Source: Loxodes magnus (Eukaryota; Ciliophora; Karyorelictea; Loxodida; Loxodidae). Taken from it: DNA of 64,000 nucleotides. The stretch is from positions 1-64,000 of the forward strand of contig CAMPDV010000126.1 of assembly GCA_946699065.1 (NCBI GenBank), in the 5' to 3' direction. The notes under the pieces were generated by a model. That model was not told where the DNA came from and searched no databases. It saw only the letters and a list, made by a program, of their open reading frames with translations. The translations under genes and the position numbers were made by a program. Shown piece by piece: positions 38,001-49,768 of this stretch. The stretch's first letter is position 1, and every line of letters begins with the position of its first letter.

Positions 38001-39640
38001 TAAAAAGAACTTAATATTGTATTCATGTCACTTCTTCTTTAATTTTAATTAATGAAGATTTTTTCATTAGAGACTCGGAAATTAAAAAGATGATTTTATA
38101 TTTTTTTTATTTGAGCTCGATTATTATAAACATAACAAAAGAAAGATAAAATATTGTGATAATAGTTTAATTTTATATGAAATGAAATAAAAAACATATA
38201 TAATTTGAAAATATAAACTCCAAATAAATAAAATTTCATATTTTTAAAATTTAAAATTAAAAAATCATAAAATTTATTGTCAACAATAAAGATAAGATTT
38301 TATTAATGAGAAATCTAGAAAAAATAAACTAAAAAGATTGAAAAGATAAAGCTTTTTTATTTTGATCAAAAATATTGAAATAAAATACGAAAATTTTAGT
38401 GTTTTATTTAAATTTTTTATATTATAATTCTTCAAATTTTTTAATCTATATTAAATCACTTCAGTTTTATACTTTTAATCAATATAGCAAATTTATTTAT
38501 TTATTTACATTAGCTTTAAAAATTATTGTGGAATTAATAATTAGATAAAGTTCTATACTAAAATAATTTTAATTTAAATAAATTAAAAAATCTTCTATAA
38601 ATAATTAAGAAAAAATTTAATTTTAAATTTTGATTTAATTTCATGATAAAGTTATTTTGCTATAATTATAGCTATATCAAATTTAGAAAAATAGTTAAAT
38701 AAAGATATAATAAATAAATTTTAAAATTTGAGCGAAAAGATGAGAGTGTTAAACATTTAATGACTTTATAAATATTTCTTTTTTATGTTAAAATAGATAT
38801 CTAAATATTATAAGCCAGGCAATTGAAAATTTAAAATAATTTGCATAATTATAACTATTTAAATTCAGATTTTTTTAAATTATTTCCAAATAATTTTAAA
38901 TAAATAAAGCTATGAACAAATATTATAAGTATTAGTAAGAGTATAATTAAATTTTATAATATTTGTTCTAATTCATTTTATTTCTTTAATTCTGCATTTA
39001 AACTGGTTTTTTTATAAAAATTGCTTAATTACAAATCTTCTTAAACAGTCATCATCTCATTTTATTTTTATTTTTTTAATATATAGTATAATATCTCTTA
39101 CTCAATTTATAAGCCAGACAAAGATAATTAATATATATTTCTTTTATCTACTTTTTATTTAAAGATAAATTTATAAATAAATATCCTTAATCTATTTTTT
39201 CTATTCAAACTTAACTAAATTATTTAAAATGTAATAATAACTTAATTATATAACTAGTTAAATAAAGCCTTTAAATTAAATTTTATTTTATAGTTAAAAT
39301 AATAAAAAATCTTAAATTATTTTAATTTAAAGCTTTTCTTATTAGTAATCCATGCTTAATTATCATGAATACTTTACTTCATAGTCTATTTATCTTCTAT
39401 TAATTGATTATAAGTTTAGTTCCTATTTCTTGAAAAGGAATCTTACTGAGTAAATATATTAATGTAAATACAAATAAATGTAAATTGGAAATAAAGATGA
39501 TTTAGTATAATCTAGTTAAAATATTTAGATTTATTGAATAATTTAAAGGATTATTCAATTAATTTTAACTATATTTCTAATATTATACTTATAAGTATGA
39601 CTTTATATATACTTATCAATTTATATTAATTATATTATAT
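38001..39640. other. AT-rich spacer
   Basis: Sequence of very low complexity in A/T; no gene or element recognised. Confidence 0.5.
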
Positions 39641-39647
39641 TTATATC

Positions 39648-40080
39648 GGATGTCGGCCGCGTCAGCCAAATTAGTAGGTAATCTGGGCAGTGTATACTGC
39701 ATTGCGAGTAATCTCGCACTAGATGCCACTTCGGGGAAGGTGGATAAGCTCCGTTGAGGCATACCTAACTTACCCCGAGGGTTCTCTCTAGCAGTATGAA
39801 AGTTTGACTGACGGGCCTTCTAATTACCGACTTAATAACTATCTTTTATTTGGATCTTATACAAGAAGACTGAAGTATTTGACTCAAAATTTTAGAATAA
39901 TTTTTAATAAGAAGATTCCCCATTTGGAGAAGCTGACATGACTCATTAGACCTCTAGAATTTTAAAAAGAAACATGAGAACATTTTCTTAATATTAAATA
40001 TTAATATTGAAAAAGCTGCGCGCCAATGAGGTGCTACGCCCTCTATAATCATTTTTATTTATTTTATTTATTTATTTATT
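39648..40080 (+). mobile_element. SINE-like element B, copy 2
   Basis: Second copy of element B, with GCATTGCGAGTAATCTCGCA, CTAACTTACCCCGAGGGTT and GCAGTATGAAAGTTTGACTG conserved. Compensatory changes appear in the GCGAGT/TCTCGC and CCC/GGG helices. It ends in the hairpin and a TTTATTTATTTATT tail. Element A copy 2 begins about 10 bp later, so the A/T tail probably served as its insertion site. Confidence 0.85.
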
Positions 40081-40091
40081 ATGTTATTTTT

Positions 40092-40606
40092 TAAAACCGC
40101 CATAGTTGTTCGAAGGTGAACAACAAGGTCATCTTCATCAGAGGCTGGGGAAGTTAAGTACCCATAATCGACTTTATGTCTTCCTCTGCTTTGGTTTGGC
40201 CTCGTGACATAAGATTCTTAGACCTTCGACACTGGCTTGGCTTAGTTTATTTTTAATTCTGGAACGAAAAAGAAATAATATTGCGAGTTTCATCAGAGGT
40301 GGGGAATTTAAGTACCCATAATTGACACATGTCGTCCTCTGCTTTGGTGATGCAATGAGACACAATCCTGCCATGTCCTTGGACCTCCAGCAAGTATTAA
40401 AGATTATGAGTATTCTAAAATTATACCAGTATTGAACATTTTTATCAGTACTGAATAATTATACCAGTATTGAACAAGGTTTATCAGTATCTGATAATTT
40501 TATCAGTAACAAATATTCTTGTCAGTATGAAACATTTTTTTTAAGAGCTGCGCACCAACGAGAGTGCTACGCGCTCTATAACCAAATTTATTTATTTATT
40601 TATTCT
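40092..40606 (+). mobile_element. SINE-like element A, copy 2
   Basis: About 515 bp in the orientation with the hairpin at the right. It begins AAAACCGCCATAGTTGTTCG, carries both related half-units and the TCAGTAT repeats, and ends AGAGTGCTACGCGCTCT plus a TTTATTTATTTATT tail. It is nearly identical to the copy at 60,929-61,437. Confidence 0.88.
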
Positions 40607-42837
40607 TCAGATACAAGAAACATTATAAAACTTACACATTAACATAAATCTGAAAAGAAGGAAATAATAAATATACAATAAACAATGAAACTAATAAAAA
40701 ATAGAGAAAAATTTAAAAGAAATGCTAGAATATAATCAAATATTAATAAATTAAGAAACAAAAAAGAATAAATAAATCCTAGAAGATATTGACCTTAAGA
40801 TTAAGAAAACATGGTTTAGCATAAAACAAAAACATTAACAAATAACTTGATTTTAAGAATGATTGAGGGAAAAATAAATCCATTAGTAATATTTTAATAA
40901 AGAAGACTTAAAATAATTATTTTTAGAATGAACAAAGATACAAGAAGAAGAGAAACTAAACTAAAAAAAATCAAATCAAAACAATAATGAAGACCTAAGA
41001 GTTTCAGAATGAGAGTGATATCATAAAAATTATTTTATTAAGCTGAAAGGCGAACATTATTTAATTTAATTTATTATTTATTTATTTATATTTATATTTT
41101 TAAATTAAATTATGTAATCCTTTTTTAAATTAAATGAAAATAAATAGAAACACAATATCTAGATAAATTAATAAAATGATATAAAGAAAAAATTTTAGGA
41201 ATTTAGCTAATTGATGTATATCATATTATGATGAATATCCATTCAATATTTGTTAAGATTTTTAAAGTTTCCATTCCAAAAGTCTGTCTTCTTAATAAGA
41301 TAGAGAAGGTATATTTTTTTAAATTAAATGCCAAAGCAATTTTTTAACGAGCCCTTATTGCTTCTATATCTTTGAAATAAAGTGTTATATAACTATTTAA
41401 GAAATTTTAATTTTAGTTATACTTTAATTTAATAAAAATTTTAGGGTTTATATATTTTATTTACAACTTGATAATAAATTAGATAATTGATAATTGTCTA
41501 AGTTTAGTATTCATCTATACAATTGTTACCTTAATAAATACACTAAAATTAGATTTATTTAATATCCTTTTTGATTTCTCTAAAATGTTTATTAGCTAAA
41601 TTTACAAGAAACTTACCAGAAATTTATTTCTTTCCTATATCTCCGAAGAAGTAATTTTTATTTAGTTTGCTCCATTTAATACATTAAGATTTTAAATTGC
41701 GAATATTTAAAACTAGAAAAGAAAAAATTAAGTTTATGCTTAAAAATTTAGACTTTTTTATATATTTAGCATAATATAAAGATATAGTTAAAAATAAAAG
41801 TTAGCATTCAAGCAAATAGAAGCTTTGGAATAATCTACTCTATTGCTTAAAGATACTTATTTATCTTTTTATATGAAAATATAATCAAAAACTAATATAA
41901 AGTTAAATAATAAGTATCTATTTAAAATAATTTTAGCTAGACAAATTCTATTTTATTTAAACTTTTTAAAATGCTATAATAATGCATATATCAAAGAACA
42001 TAACTAGTTGTATCTAAATGATTTAATATAGAAAAGCTTTATAGTTTCTATATAATTTTTCTAAGATATTATTAAAATACTAATTTGATTTTATTTAAGC
42101 AAACAAAAACTTAAAAGTAAAGTTGCAAGTTTATAAAAAATAAACATAGATGTCTAATAATTATAATGGGCTTATCTTTTCTTCATACTTAAAATCAAAT
42201 AAATGTAGTTAAAAAATAAATAGGCAAAAGTAAAATAAAGTTATGAAATGCCTTTCTATTATTTTATAAAATAAATTACTAAATATTTATGTTATAATGA
42301 TTCACACAGCAAGGAAAAGTAGTTTAAATACTCTAAGCTTCCATAAAATTTAAGCTATGCATAACTTTTAATTTATTTAGAATTAAGAAATTAATGCGAT
42401 AGATCATAATACTCAAGAGTATTTACTTAGTAATTTGGATGCTTAATTAAATTTAAATATAAGTTTAGATAGCTAAAATATATTCATATGCAGAAAGCAC
42501 TAGAAGTAAATTTAGAAATATCAGTTTGTCAAAAAAAATGCTTAATAACTTTCGTGGATTATAGAAAATAAAGATAAAATGCTTACTAAAAGATCTGCTT
42601 ATTATTTCAGAATGAATCTAATAATTTCAATATATTTAAGAATATAATATAATTGATTAAAAGAAACTTATATATTTAAATTATAATAGATGGATATAAG
42701 ATAAATAGCATAATTTATAGCTTTCTTTCTCAAAAATATTGGATTTAATTATTCAATTTAATAAAAAAATCTTTCAGATTAAAAATTTTTTATAGAAAGT
42801 TCTACTTTTATAATTTCAAAAAAATAGTCAAATTAAG
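40607..42837. other. AT-rich region, possible plus-strand coding at 41,230-41,900
   Basis: The plus strand near 41,230-41,900 reads without TGA-disrupted sense in one frame (LPEIYFFPISPKKQFLFSLL near 41,620). No domain, firm start or stop could be assigned. The remainder is A/T-rich with nothing recognised. Confidence 0.25.
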
Positions 42838-42925
42838 TTCCTGCCTGAATACTGCAGCAGGGAATATTGCTTGTGATTAATCTTGGCGAGACTATCTACT
42901 ATCTATACGAATGACAGTCTAAAAT
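42838..42925. other. isolated GC-richer island, possible small RNA
   Basis: About 88 bp (GTTCCTGCCTGAATACTGCA ... ACGAATGACAGTC) stand out from A/T-rich flanks on both sides. CCTGC and GCAGG can pair. It is not repeated elsewhere in the window. No tRNA boxes or known RNA signature were identified. Confidence 0.3.
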
Positions 42926-43517
42926 ATAAAAAATGTATATAAAATTTCTAAATAAAAAGAAACTTAGCAACTAAAATAGAAATTATTAAATTTTATAATA
43001 TTTTATATTTTTATATAAGTTAAATAGTTTCTATTTGTTAATATACTAATATCTTAGAAATAATCTTAAAAGCATCTAAAGATTCATAGTAAGTTTGAAA
43101 TAGGAAATAATTAACTTATAAAATTTTATAATATTCTCATTTAATCACATAAAAATCTATTAAATCTTATAATGTTTAATTCTGTTATTTATGTTTCTAT
43201 TAAATATATAATCCTTTTTTCTTTGAAGTAGTTACTTATAAAATCTTATAACTCTATAAAATAATCGATTACAAAATAAACTTTTAATAGAAGTAATAAT
43301 AATATTTAAATAGAAAGGAAATAAAAATGATATGGATAGAAATAATGCAAGTAAGCATAGAACAGATAGTATTAAATTTATGATAATTATATGATTAGGA
43401 TAATATGCTAAGTAATAAAGTTTATAAGAAATATATAGCTTTTTTTATTATTTTATTGTTTATTTCTTATATCTAAATTACTATTTAAGGCTATTATTTA
43501 TTTCATTTATAATGTAG
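42926..43517. other. AT-rich spacer
   Basis: Short loosely repeated TAAATTTTATAATATT-type strings; no gene supported. Confidence 0.5.
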
Positions 43518-45574
43518 ATTGATAAGTGTGGAGTTTGTGATTCTAAATTTAGTGAAAGTTAAGGAGCTTGCTTGAAATTAGAATGTGGGTGTGTTTGGTG
43601 TGAAGTTTGTCTTAGAAGAAATGAAAAGTAGGAAATAATAATTTAAGAAATGGATTAGATTAAAAATTTAAGTCAGAATAATCAGCAAAAGCTCTTAGAA
43701 GGAAATGAAGTCAAAAAGGAAGTTTCGAAAGAATAAGAATAAATAGAAGAATTTACAAAAAATGAAAAATAAGAAGAAACTTTTGTTATAGAGCAATAAA
43801 ACGCTCCATTAAAAGAAAAATCAGATCAAAAAGAAAACTATAAGTCTGAACTCAAAGAAGATTAAGGCAATTTAGTATTTTCAGGAGAAAAAGAAAATTT
43901 CTCAAACAAAAAAAGTTTTCCTTAACTTTTTTTGTGAAGATGATTAAGTAAAAATTTGCTTAATTTGCTTTAAAAATTCACATATATAGCATAAAACTTG
44001 TTTCCTTGAGGAGCATCTTGATTAGCATAACTTAAATAAAAATTAAGAAGGCTTCATTACATAAGAAAGTTAAATTTAGTAAATTGAATAAAAGTAGCCT
44101 CTTAAGAACTTGAAAATTAATAAATTCCATAATAAGAAATTATAATGCAAATAGAACAAAAAGAAGTAGACTAAATTACTACGATTGAAGTAAAAAACGA
44201 ATAAAGTACCTGCTCAAATTCTTTACTAGATAATTAAAATTATTAGAATCAATAATACGAAATTTAAAATGATTAACACGAGGAGGAAAAAAGTAATTAG
44301 AATTAGACCTTGTAGTAGTAAAATAATATTAGTTTAAATACATTAAATTAAAACTAATAGCTCTAAAAATAGCATCTTCTTTAATTTGATATTTTCACCG
44401 ATCAAATTTTTAAACCAGAAAATTTAAATGATTAACAGTTGAAGTGCTTAGGATGTTTTTATGGAATGGCTGTGGGAGATTCATGAGGACATTTGTATGA
44501 ATTTATTCCTGTATAATATGACTTATAAATGATTACTTCCTTAAATCCAATAGAATTCACTAAAAAGGAATTTATTCGTAATGAATTCAAGTTAAAGCCT
44601 GGATAATGAACTGATGATACATCAATGGGTTTATGTTTAGCTGATTCTCTTATTGAAAAATAATATTTAGACAAAATTGATTTAAAATTAAGATTTTTTT
44701 ATTGGTGAGTTTCAGGATATAATAATGCTTTTAAGTACGATGATTAAAGGCTTGACAAAGGCTCTGTTGGTTTAGGAATGCAAATAAGTTTGTCATTAGC
44801 TGAATTTGAAATGAATAGAAATATTGAAGACACTTAATAGGGTAGCAAAAATTCAAGTGGTAATGGGTCAATAATGAGGCTAGCTGCAGTTCCTATTATG
44901 TACTACAAAAACTTACAAAAAGGACTAGAAGTTTCAAGAGAGTAGGTAAGACAACTCATTAAGGAGTTGAAGCATATGATTGCTGTGTTTTAATGTCTTT
45001 TATCATATAAAAAGCAATAAATTTTGATTTTACTTCTATAGAAAACGAAAAAGCTAAAGTTTTTATTGATCAATTAGATTTTTCTGAAGTTATTGATTAA
45101 ATAGAGTCCAAAAGAGTAAAATGTATTGCACTTAGTTAACAGGAAGAAAATCATCCATTCGATAAATTTAACAGATGCAAAGAAGATAGTGATTGGAATT
45201 GAAAGCAGTAATAGTATAAATTTAGTCCTACAAGATCTAAATTATAGCCTATTTATATAGGTAGTTATGCATGTGACAATTTAAGCATGTCTTTGCATTG
45301 TGTCTATACGACAAACAGTTTTGAAGAAGCACTAGTTAAGGTTATTAATTTTGCAGGCGATGCTGATTCTACTGGTTCTGTTACAGGACAAATAGCAGGA
45401 GCTATATATGGAATAGGAGGAATTCCAGTTGAAACCTTTAAATCTGTTTTCTAATGGGAAAGAGGAGAAATGTATTAAAGAGTAATAAAATTAAGCTAAT
45501 TAGCAGAATAAAATGCAATATAATCTACTGAAATACCTGAAATAGATATGAATAACCAATAAGCAAGTCAGTGA
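43518..45574 (+). pseudogene. RING/B-box protein fused to ADP-ribosylglycohydrolase, three frame breaks
   Basis: The N-terminus has C6, C9, C25, C27, C30 and C33, the same spacing as the WD40 gene at 17,650-19,937. An acidic linker follows, then a B-box-like finger (CEDDQVKICLICFKNSHIQH) in the next frame. A Q-rich linker leads to an ADP-ribosylglycohydrolase domain: GMAVGDSWGHLYEF, PGQWTDDTSMG, NGSIMRLAAVP, TTHQGVEAYDC and GDADSTGSVTGQIAGAIYG, which carry the expected metal-binding Asp residues. This family removes ADP-ribose from proteins. Frame changes occur at a T7 run (43,927-43,933), near 44,095, and between 44,930 and 44,950; each can be explained by one base. The catalytic motifs are intact, so the lesions may be sequencing errors, a recent pseudogene or unrecognised tiny introns. 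The stop is TGA at 45,572-45,574. Trp is encoded by TGA at GDSWG, GQWTDD and FYWWVSG. Confidence 0.75.
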
Positions 45575-46015
45575 AATCTTTTAATAACAATAAAATTTAA
45601 AATAAATATCATTTAACTTTGAGTCTATTTAAATATATTATAATTATTCAAACTGAAGATCAAATATAAAGCTACGATCCTTAAAATTTAAACTTTAATA
45701 CATATCTATGGCATAAATCATATAACTAATGAATTAAATAATAAATCCTTAATCATGTAAATATTTAAATTATATTATAATAAAATAATAGATTAGCGTG
45801 ATTTCTCTTTTAATAGAATAATCAAGTTAAATGAAGTCTAATTTATTATTTATTATAAAAATTCCTCGATGCTTCAGAAATTTTCTACAGGTTTTTTCTT
45901 TTTCTTCCTTTTCAACTCAGTTTACATCTTGCTTGGTTGCTATTCCTCGTCTTGCCCTTTTAGAATTATACATTCTGTAGCTCCTTTTAACATTTTTTAA
46001 ATATATATAAATAAA
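45575..46015. other. spacer
   Basis: AT-rich, with a slightly GC-richer patch at 45,860-45,985 (TCTTGCTTGGTTGCTATTCC) that has no recognised match in the window. Confidence 0.4.
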
Positions 46016-46650
46016 ATGGCACCTAAGAAACAAATGACCTAAAACTAATCTCTTAACTAACAATAAGATACAATGATTTAAATTTATTTGTTAAATTAAT
46101 TTTAGAGAAGATCAAAATAATGAATTGCTTATAATTAGACGTTAGTTAATCTAAAAAAATTTATTCACGGAATAGCAATTATAGTAGCAATCTTAAACGA
46201 ATCTTAAACAAAGACAAGAAATTATTATAGAAAAAGATTGTACTTAAACAAATTCTAAAGAAAAACAGAACAATGAAAAGATCGATTTAAATTTAATGAA
46301 AAGAATTGATTAACTAGGAAAAAAGTATTTATGAAAAAAATTAGAAAAGATAGACCAAAAAATGTTGGTTTTGCAAGTCAAATCTTTATTTACTAAAACA
46401 TTGCATTGGCTGGAAATAAATATAAATAAAACAACAAATAAGTACGTGAAAAACTCTTAATAGACTATGAATTACTGAAACTGGAGTCTATTAAAGAAAA
46501 TTATTTGCAGGAAATAAAGAAGATTTTAGTGGTTACCTCTCATGTAAAAAACTTGTATCGCGGTATCCATCCACGTAAAAAAAATGGAAGCAAGAAACTG
46601 GTCGAGATCCCAGAGATTGCAAAATTTTTAAACTTTAAGTATATTATTAT
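46016..46650 (+). mobile_element. retrotransposon ORF1-like copy, decayed
   Basis: Homologous to the element at 62,230-63,044. In one frame, CWFCKSNLYLLKHC matches the CCHC knuckle with His replaced by Tyr, followed by TWKTLNRLWITETGVYQRKLFA. The first ATG (46,016; MAPKKQMTQNQ) is in a different frame from the knuckle, so at least one frameshift has occurred. The 3' end is AACTTTAAGTATATTATTAT, the same TTA/TAT tail as the other copies. Confidence 0.7.
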
Positions 46651-47440
46651 TATTATTTATTTGTTATAGGCTGATAATAAAAATTATAAGATGCAGTACA
46701 ACAATTAAATCAGCAGATAAACAGTCTATATTTAAAAATTAATCAACTCTAAAATGATAATTAAATCTTGAATACAGATCTCAGCTTAAAAGTTTCTACA
46801 CATCTTATTAATAAAAGAATTTAAAAGACATGAAGAAAAATATAAGAAATTACAAATCTAATTTAATAAACTAAAACAAGTTATGTAACAAGCTATATAC
46901 GGTTCAATGGATATTGAGTAATCAAATTTAAATAGTAATCGAGTATAAAAAATTAGATAATTAATCAAGTAAAGAAAAGTAGATCAATTGAGAGTTGATT
47001 TTGTAGAAAGATAGGGCTCATAAAAGAACTGCTGGAGTTTCCACAAATTTAAAAAATAAGAAAATTAAAAATTCTGAAAAAAACCTAATTAAGGCATATT
47101 GTACTTCTAAAAGGATTTATTCAGAAGAAAAAGGACTGGTGGAGAAAAATTATTCGAGTAAATTGTAGATACTTAAAAAGAACCGAGCAAAACTTTGGAA
47201 AAGACTGAGATTGAAATAAAATTTCAAAGGTAAAGAAAAATTATATTAGCAGCCATAGATATACTATTCAAGAATAAGAATCTAGAGAAAAAATGGACGA
47301 TTTCAATGATTTTTGCAATGATTTTTGAGATTTTTTATAAACTAATGCGTGACAAGCCAAATAAAGATGACGTCACATTAATTAATTACGCTATGTTATA
47401 TGCTGATGCTATTGATTCATGTAGTTCTTGATACAACTAC
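46651..47440 (+). other. possible coding module H, copy 1
   Basis: One frame runs from before 46,830 to about 47,440 and reads as protein: KKRTAGVSTNLKNKK-like basic sequence, IVDTQKEPSKTLEKTEIE, RQRKIILAAIDILFKNKN, then KPNKDDVTLINYAMLYADA. The part up to the GACGTCAC at about 47,373 is homologous to 63,661-64,000 (minus), which reads PNQ...DTQK and NTNLEKK...GDVTLINY. Family unknown. It may be part of a retroelement or a duplicated gene; the right boundary runs into an antisense ORF1 copy. Confidence 0.4.
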
Positions 47441-47925
47441 TTTCCATATTTTTTACCTCTTGTGTACAATTTATTAAGTTTGACTTACTCCAAAGTTCTT
47501 TTCCATTCTTTTATTTTGGTAAACTATTAGCATTGTCTTACCAGATTTCTTTTCCTCTAGCAATATAAGCATCTCAATATATTTTTCTACTTTTCGATCT
47601 AATCTAACTTCAACTCTTTCTCAATTTCCATAAAATTTCCACCATTCTAATTTTGATGTACTATTGATTAAGTATATAAGGTAAATTTGCTGAGTCTTTC
47701 TTCTATTAGTTTAATTGAAATTTTACTGTTAATGTTTCCATTTTGCTGCTCATTTCCTTTTTCAATTAGTGATTTTTTATGTAGCTTCACCGCTATTTAT
47801 AACTAATTCCTGATTTTATCGTTTCATTTTTTTTAAGTTTTTAGGGTCTATTTCTCCGAGAAAAGTTTTTTTATCTTCTTTGATATTTCATTTTTTTAAT
47901 TTTTCTTTAGAAGGGACAAAATCAT
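47441..47925 (-). mobile_element. retrotransposon ORF1-like copy, minus strand
   Basis: A frame from ATG at 47,925 (MILSLLKKNQK...) reads a coiled coil (SIKLIEERLSKF, FMEIEKELKLDQIEKQ). A knuckle CLYCQRKRNLVRQC follows, with C-x2-C-x8-x-C spacing kept but His changed to Asn. The sequence QQFTKIKEWKRTLEQVKLNK aligns loosely with the region after the knuckle in other copies. The loss of the zinc-binding His suggests a dead copy. Confidence 0.55.
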
Positions 47926-49768
47926 TTTTATGTAATAATTAAGAATTAATAGAAATCATAAATAAAAATAAGTTTAAATAAAAGCATTAAAATTATGTAA
48001 ATAAAGCATAAATTTAAAATATTTTAGATTATGTAATACAATTAAATTTTATTGTTTACTTAATTCATTATCAATTAATTAAATATAATTATTTAATTAA
48101 TTAACGAGTATAATCTAGAGTCAGTACCAGCAAATTTATTAAATAAAGCAGTTTAATCATTTTTTAGATTATAATAATAAAGAGTGAATGGCGAGTTTCT
48201 CTAATTTAGATTAGTACTTTTTCAAATATTTTTTAAGGAACTAGAATAATAAATAATAATTGATTAAAATGGTTTCACAATCTAATAAATTGATCCTCTG
48301 TAAAAATTTTTTTTAACCTTTTTCAGAGATTATTTGTTCTTGTAATAGTTGCTTTAAAGTTTCAACTTCTTATTGATCCTTTTATCTTTATATTTTATAA
48401 TTTTCCGGTCTGATTAAATTAAAAATATAAATTTTTCAAGTTTTTTGTTCTTGTCTATCACTATTTAGAGATTTCATACTTTTAAATTATTTTTTTTTAG
48501 ATATTTACCATCAGTTGCATATATAAATAAAACATAGAAGATTAATTTGCTTGGCTTTATATATATTTTTTCTTGAGTAAATTTTTTAATAATTTTCTAA
48601 TTTTCTTTTATGTATCAGCTTCTTATAAGGCTCTTTCATTTTTTGCAACAAATTTTAATTTAGTTTAATGTTGAATTACTAAGAGCAATTTAAAATTAAG
48701 ATTATTAATTACTTTCAATTGAATTTTTTCCATATTTGGGATATGGCAAGTTATTAGTTGTAAGATAAAAAATTAATTTCAAAATATTTTAATTTTAGAG
48801 TTGCATTTTTTAGTTCTCAGATTGTAGGCTAAAAACTCTCCTAAATTTTTAATAAAATTTTGTTTTATTTTTTAGAGATATAACTTGAAATGGACTTACA
48901 TTTTTAATTAATAAAAACTTCAAATGACAATCTAAGTTTATACAAAAAATTAGTTAGAGATTTTAAATAAAAAAAATTTAAGCATTTTTCCAACTTTCGT
49001 TAAAATATACAAACCATTTTAAAATCTAAGCTTTTAGGATTATTTTTTAGAAAAATTCGCTTGTACTGATAAAAAAATGTTTTAAAGTAGTATCTTTAGT
49101 CAAATTAACTAAATATAATCACTCTTGAATTTATACATTTAATAACCTTTATTTTATACGAAGTAATCATCTATTTACATTTTTTATTTATAAGAAGCAT
49201 TTTCTTTTTCTCTAATTTTTACTTAGCTTTATCAAAAATAAATTTTATTTAATTTTTATAAAAATTTCACTTATATTCCATATTATGAAATTTCAAAATC
49301 TCTGACTAAAACATGTTAAGACCTAAATTACTATCAACATAGAGCAAAATTAAAATATTTGATAGTCTTAGAATTATAAAAATATTCTAAAAGGATAAAT
49401 ATTTTAATAATTATAATTTAATAAACCCAATTATTTAGTAAAACTATTTAAACAGTTTTATATTGTACTTCTATCATTTTACTTTTCTAGTTTAATTTTT
49501 AAAATAACTAGAAATATAAAATTGCAAGGTTAATCTATCTTTTAATTATTTAAAATGTTAATGCTTTTTAAGAATTTTAATTTTAATTCTAATTTTGATT
49601 GAAATTACTTAATTAAATTATAAATTTAGTAAAAATATTTATTTTCTAATTATAATATGAAATTGTTAAAAATTAAATAGATTTCTTAGTAATAGCTTAA
49701 AATTTTTATTTAAATTAGTTACTTGTCTAATTTAAATTAATTTATATATAATAATAATAAACAAAAAA
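47926..49768. other. AT-rich spacer
   Basis: No gene or repeat could be supported. T-rich minus-strand-like stretches near 48,290-48,650 may be remnants of more ORF1-type sequence, but they lack a motif. Confidence 0.4.

Noticed and set aside
44931-44950. 20-nt GT...AG intron in the ADP-ribosylglycohydrolase gene
   Set aside because: Its removal would restore the frame, but it would delete residues expected before the TTH motif. All other genes are intronless, so a one-base error fits better. Not excluded.
47380-47400. Reverse transcriptase catalytic motif (YAD.)
   Set aside because: The residues are YADA, not YADD, without the surrounding conserved blocks.
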